Assembly: GCA_009760855.2 (NCBI GenBank)
Contig: WPIO01000025.1
Coordinates: forward strand, 813,501-877,500
Reading direction: 5' to 3'
DNA length: 64,000 nt
Origin: Cristatella mucedo
Lineage: Eukaryota > Bryozoa > Phylactolaemata > Cristatellidae
This document shows, one piece after another, positions 51,831 through 62,316 of this stretch. The position numbers were made by a program, and so were the translations under genes. Position 1 is the stretch's first letter, and every line of letters starts with the position of its first letter. Below the pieces are notes generated by a model. That model did no database searches. It was given only the letters and a program-made list of their open reading frames with translations, and was not told the origin of the DNA.

Positions 51831-54800
51831 CTATACAAGTATACTCATCATGGTCGTTCTAAGGGCGTAGTAATATCCTTTGAACGTGTACCAGCAGTCA
51901 CTAACTCCGAAACGGCCGGTGCTTCCTCTGAGGTAGAGGCCATTTAAATTGCTCAAGTGGCAATCAGCATACCACCACGCCCCCTGGTATCTGGTCGCGC
52001 AGTCGGTGCTATCGTAGTCAAAGGTAGCGAAAGGCTTTCCGTTCTGATTGGCCATGCTATCGCCTGCCGTACCGTTGTACCCGCGGATATCCAGAATGTA
52101 GCGCGAGCTCTCTGAACCGATACTGAAATACGAGTAGTTGGCGTACGCCGATTCGCCTTCAAACGTGTCCAAGTATACGCTTAATGCCACACCATTGGCT
52201 GAAAGACGGCGAATATTCTCTAGACCTATAATCAAATTGTGATGGCCACGAGCAACGGTATAGGTACAGCATTTTAAAACTACAAGCCAAGTGAGTGTTT
52301 CCTTACCAAGCCAGAACTCCCCAGAAAAGTCACCAAACCCATCGCGATACGATTGCCAATTCCTGAAGAAGTTCTGACTGCCATCTTTCCTACGTTGGAT
52401 GGTGAGCCAGCTGTCACTTCCCGCGAACTCACACAGCACCGGAAATGAACCATTACCGTCCGGATCCACGAACACTACGCCGGAATCTTTGAATCCCAGC
52501 ATATTTGCTTCCCGGCATCCTTAAAAGAAACAAAAATCACCGCAAAATCAACCAATCGGCTGCTGTTGCTGAGGAAAGCCGCTCTTTCGTGATGCGAGCA
52601 TCTTCGAATGAAATTCCACGTCACCTAAGTGACGAATGCAATCTTCTGCAAATCTGCGGCGAACGTGCGGGTTAAGTTGGCTGTGCATTCTCAAAAATTG
52701 GCTTCTGTCATTTGACTGAAATCGGCATGCCCGTGCATTGGCCAATGAAGCCGCACGAAAAGAAGAGCGTCTCACTGCGGCTCGTAGCTAGGTCATTTAC
52801 ACTTGAGCTATATGCAGCCACACTGAATCGAGCTCGATTACCTCACCCCAACATGCTCCACAGACCTTGTAACTAAACTTGATGCAGACGAGACTGAGTT
52901 GGCGAGGTGATATCGGGCATGAGCACGGTCGCAGTCAAAATCTCGCTTGCAATCTTGCTTGAAGGCTGGTTCAGCATCGCGGGTGTTAGTAGTGCCCAGT
53001 AGTCATGCTCAAGCCTTGAGATTGTTTCAGTTACCTTGCGATGAAGGGGGGTTGGGCTGTACGCCAAGGCTGTCGCGGCTGTCTGACTCGCTGTTATCCA
53101 CTGAAGATGGCCAATCTCGCTCCGAAGTGGTCTAGATGGGGAGCTTGGAGCAGTGTGGTTCGGGAGCGATGCATGAAGAAATCTGTAGATACTTGATGGC
53201 AGGCACGCTTGTGCCAGTTCGATGCTTGGAAGGTCCGCCATACAGACGTTGCAGGTGCCTGAGTGTTCATTCGATTACAGCTAAGTTCTTGGGACAGTAT
53301 ACTTCACGGCTGTCTTTCTCGCATTTAAAATATCAGATTTGTATATAATTAAAAAAATTAAATTACATGCATTCCTAATAGTATGTAAGAAATTTTATCT
53401 ATAAAGGAATTGTTATTCACTTTAACGTCAAGAGTTTTTTTGCAGTGTTCACATGTGTGCTGAAGTGCTCAAAGCCTTTATCCCAGACAGGCATGCCGAA
53501 GTATTCTTTTTTAGCGTCGAAAATATTAACAGACGCTTACACCGAGTACGTTTTCTATCTGGTCCTGATAAATAGTCGAAACACATTCACTAGGTGCTAA
53601 CAAGCCATTAAGGTCACGTCAATCAAATATAGCCGTTCATTATCATTATTTTTTTACTCTCCAGCAACATAAACTAAAATATTCTTTTAATGCACATGCA
53701 CACTAACACTTACATGGACAATACTGTATAGTGTTGTGTCAACCTAATCTTCACTGATGCAAGTAGAGGCACAAGGCATGCAGCAAAACCAACGAATTAA
53801 AAAATATCACCGTCACAACCGTCGAAGCGTAGTGTTTTTATAGCAATAGCTATTTTATATTCATTTCAGGCATATGGAATTAGGAAAATACACGTTGCAT
53901 ACAAAGACAAGCAAATTTTCTATCGTGGGTTGTCTTAGGAAGACCTTAATTGAAGACAATGCAGTGCAATTATGCGTACGTTAAATCGATCAGATACTAA
54001 CTGAGCTTGAAATTATTAACATTTCCTGATTGATAATAGTTAAGAGCTGAAATTTTCATAATTTATGGTTTATCAAGTTATAAGTTAATCTAAAGGTTTT
54101 CTTTTGGACTTCAAATTAATGAGTTTTTCGCTATGGCATGTGATACTTAAATGTAGCCGTCTGTGGTTGAATATTTAAAGGTTGCGTGCTGATTCGGGCA
54201 ATTTATGTAAGTGCTTGAGACTGTTAGCAGCTCTGAATTATGGGTATTAGGAAACTAATAGATCATAATCGATGGTTTAGACTGTACTGGAGTCAAAATT
54301 CATCCGCTTGGTATGGTTGGCTAGTTTTACTCTGTGCTTTTAAGTAAGGCTTACTTTGAGGCTCGGCCTGTGGAGATGCAGTCTCAATAGTCCATGATTG
54401 TTCGAATTCATTTATATAGTGCTAAGTGAAGACCTAAGTGAACTTAATGTCTATTCAGGCGCTTCGCATATGCCGTGGAGCTAGAGCCCACGACCTCATC
54501 AAGTACAATTACGTTTACCTTGGTTCGGGGCAAGCACCTTTGCTACTGAGCGACATTAGTCTAGCACCTTAGCCACTGGGCCACACAACACCATTGGTGA
54601 CGTGCTTCACCGTCACTTCGTAGATAGGATCATTTCCAATGACTTGTTAGCTGTGTTTCTGGTGACTAGCTCCACAAGTATCTGTCACCCATCAGCAAGG
54701 ACTAGTTCCGAATTGTGGACTGTGTTTTTACCGAAGGAAGGTTAATCAAGAGCCACCGCATTTCGCTCGTGAAAAAAACGTGAGTGAAGGAAATCTCCGC

Positions 54801-57800
54801 TCATAACTCCAAAAAGCTGCAACAACTCAGTGAATCAGCACGGACAAGTTTTCTATGACGCTCTCAAAGTTCTATGTGGCTTTCGGTAAAAAAATAGTAA
54901 GGCTAGATGATTTAACGGCCTCGCTTATATGTCGGCAATAGAGCCTCATTGGCTATCATTTCGGATTTCAGACGGGAATACAGGATATCCCGGAACAGAA
55001 CTCAAACCCAGGATGCGCATTCGGGAGCCGAATGAGCCAAAGTTGAAAATCGCTACAGGATTTGGTCAATCTTAATCGATGAAAATTATATTAATCACAG
55101 TGTAAACCGTGCATTCCGTGGATAATGAAAGGCGGTTGTCTTGCGTTTCCTCGCGATGTGAACGAGGACCAACGGGACTACGCGTATTTAGCTGAATCTT
55201 AAAATACATAAGGCCATCAACACTAAGCAGTTATGACAATTTCTGTCTACACTGCACTCTGATTCCAAGGCAATTGTTGTGCGTGGCTTACAGCAAACAG
55301 CCATCATTGATGCGAACGAGAAATACTAAATTTAGTTCAGAGTAGGAATATATTTTAGGAATAGAGTTTCAAACAAATAGAAAATTATAGCAAGAAAAGC
55401 AAGATGTTCAGGAAAGGACGGAGACAGGTCATAGAGCAAGAACGGAACAATTTACATTGATAATGGATCATACAGGAAACGCAGGTGTCGCTTGGATTAT
55501 TCAAAGGAAACAGAGGACCGGAAATTTCTTTCTTAGTGATGACTGGGAAATATGCAAAGGCTGATAGGGATGTATTAGCCAGAGAAGCCATCAAAGCATC
55601 TTCAACAAAGGAGACATGATCAAACCGCTGGGAATTATGAAATAGCCTGGCAGCCATATCCATCGCCAGCTGCAGTGGCCTAGTGGTTTTTACAGTAGCC
55701 CAGCCAAAAGTAATTTCTAATAAACTAGTCAAGACAGAACTAAGGAGCTAGTTAAATTCATTCCAAACCTCAATGGAAGTTAGTTCCTTCTTTTAGATAG
55801 GGATCGGACGTGATGGCTGGCCGTGGAAGCAGTCTTCCTAATAAAGCCTTCAAAATTTAGGCAGGTGATTGTCGAAGACAACACCTAAACTAAGAGCACA
55901 TGTGATGGTCGCATAACATCCTCGCCTATTAGAAGAACAAGGTCGTCTAGGCCAGCCACATACTTGGGGTGTCCTGTAAGCACAAGATCCGTTTTGTCGT
56001 CGTTTAGTTTTAGTAAATTTGTGGACATCAAGGATTAAATGTCTGCAACACAATCATTCAGTTTATTAGTCGCTGCAGCTGATTCCTAAAGCTTAAATGA
56101 CAAATATAGCAAATTACAGTCAACATAAAAGTGATAATCTATTCCGTGAGCATAAATAGAGAACAGCTAAGGGCCGATGACGGACCCTTGAAGGACGTCA
56201 GAGGTGACTGGTCTGATGGATGAGACTGGAGATGAGATGGATGGATGAGCCCCACATGAACCGGATTGAGCACGATCGAACAAGTACGATTTGAATCACG
56301 CCAGTGCTTTATCAGCCAGACTGATCGTTGCTCTCAATCGTTCAAGTAGGATATCGGGATTAATAGTATCTAAGGCACATGATAAGTATAGCAGCGCTAG
56401 GACAGTGACACTCCGTCGTCGTTTCTGCATAGGATGTCATTGGTTACATGTAGGAGAGGATTTTCAGCGGAATGCTGCCGCTTGAACCCAACTAAATTTC
56501 TGAGAATGTATTCTCAATGCATACTACAAAGTGCTCAGCGAAAATAAATGTTCCAGAATATATTAGATACGAGCTTGCTTTACTAAATCTTATTAAGGTA
56601 GCAACATCGCACGAAGAAACCTCGGAAAATCTCTTAAAGAAGGTCACAGGTTTCGATTCAACAGTTGCTTTAGTCGGAGGGGGCTTTATGGAGGCACGAT
56701 ATTGCAAACTTTCTTCAGTGAAGTAGGCTGACAACTTACTGGCCGAGCCGTTAATATCTGGGCAGTGAGACCTCTCAGGATTGGCCTGCAAATGTTTTAT
56801 CTTATAAATCAGTTTGGGTCTGACTGACAGGTCATTAGTTTTTTAGTGAAAAACAAATTCCCGCCTTTTCTAAGCTTTCGGGTGTAGGCTCGAAGGAAGT
56901 CTTTCGAATTGACTAGATTGCCATCAGACACAGACTTTTTAAAGTGGCGTCCAGCCTGTGCTCAGCACGATGCATCTTTTGAAGTTTTGCCGTAAATTGA
57001 GAGGAATCTCTGCGACTTTGTGCACTGACAGAATGTACGGGAGCATGCTCGTCAAGGGCACGCCCAAGGTCATGTTTAATACTCGCTTTAAATCATGCTC
57101 AGTGTTCATCGGCGTGGTTGCTCCAGGCATGATTACTTTACAAGGCTAAACACGTGCCCTAAAGTATTGGGCGCATGCAGCTTCGAAGGCACTTTGCAGC
57201 TCCAAGGTGACACACTACAGGTTGCCGCCGCCGCCGCCACTGCGGCTTTATCTTAGGGCATCGATCTGAGCAGCGCTCTTGGAAAGGACACCAAATGTCT
57301 GAAAATCAAGTACCCTCCTGCTGCACAAATGAAGCTAGGATTCGAGACAGACCACATAATCCTGACCACTTGGATTCCTCGTCACGTAAGCAGCGGCCAG
57401 TGGTAAGCGTCGCTCACCAATTTGCATAAGCTTGCAGCTCAAAGCTACCGCTACAGGGTTGGCATTCGGATTTGCTGCGTAGAAAGCTTTGATGTTAGCA
57501 ATAGTAATAGTGGCTTACCCGTAGCAACATATGCCACCACTAACCTCTGATCGACGATGTCCCGTATAAGCTCCAGTGGGTCTACAAAAAATGTGTTAAC
57601 AAAAACTAGGTCTTTGACAGAATTGCTAGTCAGATCTTCAATGATGTATCCAGCAAAAGATAATTTATTGCCTGGCAATTACAAGAAACAACGTATGCAT
57701 TCTAGCACCTGCTTGATTCATCGTGGTTAAATACCTTTTGACCGCAGTAATATCCGCTGCCTGTTCTGGATGTGTACGTGCCGCAAGGAAGAGATGTGCA

Positions 57801-58076
57801 GTAGCAGCGATTACTTGCCGAGTTCCAGAGCGCTGCCCGACTATTCACGAGATTGAGGCAATCCAATGCACATTCCACCAGCGATCTTGACGGTTTTGTA
57901 CGGTAGAGACTAGAAACGATATTTGGCCAACTATCGATCTCCTTCGTAGCTAGCTGGCTCATGGTGAGCTGCTGTGCAGTGCCGATCGAGACGTCGGCGC
58001 TCAGCGGAGGCAAGAAGCACGCAAGGACCATGGCGCCGATCAGGCGTAGGGCGAGCATCGTCGAGCAACAAATCAC
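51831..58076 (-). CDS. Secreted fibrinogen-related protein (FReD) with N-terminal PAN/apple-like Cys-rich segment
   Basis: FReD proteins bind sugars or partner proteins outside the cell; invertebrate members often act in recognition or matrix. Exons: 58076-57743, 57671-57519, 52519-52307 and 52225-51831 (stop), all joining in phase 1, about 364 aa. Exon 1 has a signal peptide (hydrophobic run ALRLIGAMVLACFLPPLSA) and a Cys cluster SLVECALDCLNLV ... NRCYCTSLPCG resembling a PAN/apple or related module. The FReD starts at CREA and shows DSGVVFVDPDG, FPVLCEF, WLTIQRRKDGSQNFFRNWQS, YRDGFGDFSGEFWLG/LENIRRLS (across an intron), GYNGTAGDSM, CATRYQGAWWYADCHLSNLN, GLYLRG and KGYYYALRTTMM. The WWYxxCHxSNLNG signature is intact. 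The exon 1 donor (GGTCAAA) is weak, chosen because only it gives the required phase; exon 2 (FAGYIIEDL...) has no recognised domain. The 5-kb intron holds LINE-2 and SINE-A DNA. Confidence 0.85.
54405..54585 (-). mobile_element. SINE-A copy with internal duplication
   Basis: AATTCATTTATATAGTGCTA, CTATTCAGGCGCTTCGCATA, GAGCTAGAGCCCACGACC and CACCTTAGCCACTGGGCCA are family words. AAGTGAAGACCTAAGTGAAC shows a local duplication in the hairpin, and CAAGCACCTTTGCTACTGAG then TAGCACCTTAGCCACTGG a duplication in the head. It lies in the FReD gene's large intron. Confidence 0.75.
55380..57150 (-). mobile_element. LINE-2 copy, decayed, in FReD gene intron
   Basis: On the minus strand, starting high: a pre-RT segment (LGVPLTSMLPYILSVHKV, about 57070; INGSASKLSAYFTEESL, about 56740), then DVLQGSVIGP (RT motif, about 56195), LLKLNDDKTDLVLTGHP (about 56000), and TTRPLQLAMDMAARLF with HNSQRFDHVSFVEDAL (about 55680-55600). 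The wording near the last piece matches the 17361-18020 copy (RPLQLIINMDRRLV). Many stops occur. YADD appears altered (YVDC-like). Confidence 0.75.
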
Positions 58077-60625
58077 TCCAACTGCTCGCCTCTTCCTCTG
58101 GCTGGACTTCCGGCTGTCTTCTGCACATGTGCTGCCTCAACCGCTGGCTGTCACTGCTCGCAGAATGACTGATTTCTAGTCGAGATGAATCATTAAGCAG
58201 CTATTGTCACGAAGGACGTACCTCTTGAACTGGCTGGACCGACGGCTGAATTAGACATTGCGCAAAGAAATCGATACTGCCACCGAACAATCCGCCTAAG
58301 GGTGTCATTAGCAGCGGACATGGTACTGCCATTCATGAGAGGACTGACTTTAACGTAAATAGTTTCTAGACTGCCTGCTCACAGCCAATGACATTTGTGC
58401 ATGAAAAGCCTCTTGTGCACTGCACTACATTCTTAAGGAGGACCCTCTACGAACTCGGCACCTGTAGTGCTACAGGCCCTTGACGTAAAGTCTCGCTTTC
58501 TTAGAGGCAGCAGCCAATAGTAATTGGCTAGCGATCTTGGCACCTTTGTGTCAGAAAGACGTGCAACAACGCCTGACTGGCTAACAATCACCTTCGAAGT
58601 GAGTTGGGTGCCCTATTAGGTACACTGAATTTCAGTGCCAATTAAGACCACAGCTCTCAAGTGATCAAGCTCAGCTCTCAAATCAAACTCAGCACGCATG
58701 ACGTTGACAGGGCACGTGGCGAGCATCTTTCGAATAAGCCTCTCTAAATGGTCTCTTTCTTTTTTCTTTGATTCAATCGATGCCGCCATTTGCCTCCTTC
58801 CTGGCTTTACATGCAGTAACGAAAGCAGAACAGCCGGAAGCGGGCTATATCATTCTGAAATTATTCTTAAATGGTGCAGTAAATGGTAATTCGTAGAATT
58901 TCTTTCGTGGATATGTGCACAGAAGTATTTTACATCTGGCTCCTCCCTCTACACCGAGACAGAATTAAGCAGAGAATGAATAAATGTATTTTTTATTTTT
59001 AATAGTGCTATATGTAAGCTACTTTTTGTTTTGGAATAGCCATGCAATCACATACAAACGACAAACACTGGATAAAATTGCCACGAACAAGAGGCGACGG
59101 CGGACAGGAAGCTCGCGAGAGTAGTGAGTTGCACGCACTTATGCAACGTCCATAAATCATTAAGACCAATCTTGACCTATCGGTGATAAAGATACGGAAA
59201 CTCGTCACAAGACCCGATAAGTGGTTGTCACGGTACTTTCATCTCTACTGTCATCTAAAAAATTGCACAGAAAATATTCGCTTGGAAACGCTCGCATTCA
59301 GCTTTGAGTCGCTATCGCTTCCGTGCCTTGTCGTGGTGTCCAAGAAAGGGCAGTTTCAGTACGCTTTCATCGTGGCTGCACTCTGCCTGCATCGTCCATG
59401 TCTTATCGTGCTTTCCAATCATTGAGGATCCTCAAACGTTCGTGGCAGTCACCATATAATCCAAGCCGAAAGATATTGATATAAATAGTTATGTAATCTC
59501 GCTGTCCAATTTCAATAAACTAGAGTGGAACCCGCACGCCCAAAGGGTAGTAGCAAATGTGACCTCACTAATAAAGCTAAGCAAAGTTATGCGTGCAGAA
59601 ATGATGTAGCAAAGCCTCAGTTCACTCAACACTTCTTCCATCAAATATATGTTATCATTCTGACTAATTCCCGTCTTTGTTGCTATACATTACTTCTGTC
59701 TTTCACTGTCCGCTTGCTTCCTTTTCGCATCGTTCAATTCTCCACACTTATTGTCTGGCCAACTGCCGTTACGTTTTCTTCTAGGCGTCCTATTGCTGCC
59801 GTTCTACTTTCAAAGCTGTCACTTGCATGTGTCTTTCTCGAGTGCATACTATGTGAAGTATGTGCTTTTCTGTGCTGCTCTCTTTAATAGTGCTCGGATG
59901 TCATCTTATGTAAGACATAGTCGGTCTGACTTCGCTGTTGTGCCATTTTGGGACCTAATTCGTAGTGCCCATGTAGCAGTCTGAAGTCAAACATGCCGAC
60001 GCTTGTTTCGCCTCACTAGACAGGGAATTTATGTAGCCTCATACGACAATGCCGGAACACATTATTTGTTTGCCTTTTGCTCCAACGCGATGATCATCAA
60101 TAGAAATAGTTTCCTAATAAAATAGAGATAGGCGATAGTCAAATTTGTCAGTGCGTGTGCTGCCTAAGTGACCCCATGGAAAAGGATCGTATGCTTGTGC
60201 ACAGCTGTTGCGGCACGTGCGCTTTTCTCGAAAGAATCACTCTGTGGTATTGAGTGTTTGCATTATTTTGCGGCGCAGTTGTGTAACAGCTTGGCGCCAA
60301 AGATTCGCGCAAGAACGTCGTCGAAAATTAACCGTGAAGATCATGCCGCAGCAGGGCCTGCGACTAAGCTTGGATCGTGATTAGTTCGGCCAATGAATTG
60401 CGATCGCCTCGACATGTGACTGCAGACTTCCTGCAGCCTTTCTGAAATACTCCTTACGCTATCACAGCCCGCCGAGCACGTCTCTCAATGCAACCTAAGA
60501 GTGGTTGCAAGCATACCGGGGAGGGCTGTGGTTTTGGGTGTGCCTGGCTTGTTTATGGAGGAAGCAGCTACCCTTCAGGTGCTGCTGTGGCCGTGGGTGA
60601 GAGAAACAGGATCTCTTTCCGTTTT
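58077..60625. other. No gene recognised; FReD 5' flank and intergenic DNA
   Basis: The first few hundred bases are the likely promoter of the FReD gene, with no clear motif. Small ORFs at 59183-59425, 59525-59887 and 60168-60380 lack domains. Confidence 0.35.
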
Positions 60626-61100
60626 TAATAATAATAATTATAAATTTGACGTAGCGCCCTCGGAGAACTCAAATCTCTTTCTAGACACTTTACATTGGCT
60701 GCAAAGGAAGCGCAATCAAATTTTTAGTGGTATTATGCTTAATAAACAACAAGGATAACATAGTAAAGGGTGACCTACACAAGGTCAGCATGCCAGTTTG
60801 GTTAGTGGCGCCATGCGCAGCGTCAGCACGTATACCCACGTAAAGGACGAATCACATAAACCCACTAAATACTGTGACAAATAGATGTGTTTTAGCTTCT
60901 TTTTAAATGTCTTCAAGTCGGGAGAAGTTGTGACGCCAATCGGAAGTGACTTCAGGGCTTTGTGAACCTACGAACTATAGGCAAGGTCTCCAGACGATTT
61001 TAGGTTTGTACGAGGTATAGTTAAACGATTTGATTCCGAAAAGCGAGTGGTACAATGCTTAGCCCGGTAAAGGAATAGATATGATAGGTAGGCTGGAGCC
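60626..61100 (-). mobile_element. LINE-1 copy, 3' part, decayed
   Basis: AATAATAATTATAAATTTGA, then GTAGCGCCCTCGGAGAACTC, TTTCTAGACACTTTACATTG and the full 3' UTR are followed by decayed C-terminal RT sequence (GGTTTGTACGAGGTATAG; GATTCCGAAAAGCGAGTGG). The copy ends near GGTAGGCTGGAGCC at 61100. Confidence 0.85.
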
Positions 61101-61239
61101 TAAACCTTTATCTTTAGCGTGGCTGGGTCCACAAACTGCGCCAGTTGGGCATTGAATGCAAATGGAGATCTGCAGTTTGGCTAGGAAGTTTTTTGCTTCC
61201 AGGCTTGAAGCTGTAGAGGCTTGAGCACCTGAAAATAAA

Positions 61240-61345
61240 GGTTTGCAGGTCGAACGGCTTCATTCGTAGAGCGGCCGAATAGCCCTAACGACTATCGAGA
61301 TCTCTTTCGGTGGGCTACAAAGGACAGCCCAACGCGGGATATCTA
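61240..61345 (-). mobile_element. Possible SINE-B-like remnant
   Basis: GTAGAGCGGCCGAATAGCCC, then ACGACTATCGAGATCTC and GTGGGCTACAAAGGAC, resemble a very diverged SINE-B body in reverse. Box B is not seen. Confidence 0.3.
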
Positions 61346-61575
61346 AGGAGAACAACTTGGCTACGCTCTTTTACCTGCACTCAGATGGCGGCTCGAAACG
61401 CCTGCTAGGCCATCCCGATGGCCTCTAGCGTAGGCACTCGCTAATCGGCTCCCGATTGGCGAGTGAGCAGTACTTAGCTGTGACCGTCTGAGCGAGTTGA
61501 AGAGAACTTCAGCTTCGAGCTAGCTCGGCTTGGACGACATTTGATAACGTTCCGGAAGCTTTGCGGCGGAACAGG

Positions 61576-62316
61576 ATGCGTGGCCGCTGGATCCGCCCGC
61601 CGCTGGATTCGCTCTCCATGTCGCCAGAAGAGATACTTTTACGGGCGCAATTTGACCGCATACGTCGCTCCGGCGTCTCTGATGAGTGGCCAGAGAGTTT
61701 CGGCGCGCCCATTAGGCGGGAGCGTGCGCCGAGGGCAGCACCCAATCAGGACGACGCGCTCAGCACTCGCAGTGCTGGCTGCTGGCGATTGAGGAGTACG
61801 CTCGAAAGGCTGGCGAGCCGTGCTCCAAATCTTGCCGTCCAAGGCAGATTTGCTGCGATTTTACACGAGCGCAAGGATTCTGTTTTCTCTACATATCTTC
61901 TCTACATTTCTTCTAGTATCTTTGCTTACCTTGAGCTGCCAAAAGGAGATCCGGCTGCACGAATGGTCCGCGAAAATCTAGAAGAAAATGGGAGAGAACT
62001 TGTCGGAGATGTCAGACAGCAAGATTACCGACGAAAATCAGTCAAGACAAAAAAAAAGTACTTCGAAATGGTTGAACTTACAACCCAATCTAATTGGACG
62101 CAGTATCCGCTCATGCAGCCGGAGTTGGGATTGCTGATTCCAGAGCTGCTGTCAAAATGTGCTTCCTATGTCAACCGAGCGACAACTGTGCGTTGCTTAC
62201 GAAGAGTCAGTGCTCGGCTTACAGGCTCCTTTAAACTGAAACATGTCAACCCACTCCGTCTTCCACTTGGACTGGCACTCAAGGACGGTATCGCTCTCAT
62301 TTCGGCAGAACCGTAA
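61576..62316 (+). CDS. Uncharacterised intronless ORF, 246 codons
   Basis: After an upstream in-frame TGA (about 61498), the first ATG at 61576 opens a frame to TAA at 62316. I recognise no domain. The N-terminal third is Arg/Pro-rich and CpG-rich (GRWIRPPLDSLSMSPEEILL), the middle holds FSTYLLYISSSIFAYLEL, a likely amphipathic or buried hydrophobic run, and then a charged stretch (RMVRENLEENGRELVGDVRQ; RRKSVKTKKKYFEM). It matches none of the repeat families here. Possibilities are a real lineage-specific gene, one long exon, or a chance ORF. The length and the mixed, protein-like composition favour a real or formerly real coding sequence; confidence is low. Confidence 0.35.
   Translation: MRGRWIRPPLDSLSMSPEEILLRAQFDRIRRSGVSDEWPESFGAPIRRERAPRAAPNQDDALSTRSAGCWRLRSTLERLASRAPNLAVQGRFAAILHERKDSVFSTYLLYISSSIFAYLELPKGDPAARMVRENLEENGRELVGDVRQQDYRRKSVKTKKKYFEMVELTTQSNWTQYPLMQPELGLLIPELLSKCASYVNRATTVRCLRRVSARLTGSFKLKHVNPLRLPLGLALKDGIALISAEP

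Noticed and set aside
52873..53241. 122-codon minus-strand ORF inside the FReD intron
   Set aside because: No domain, and exons 2 and 3 already join in phase without it; there is no support for a nested gene.
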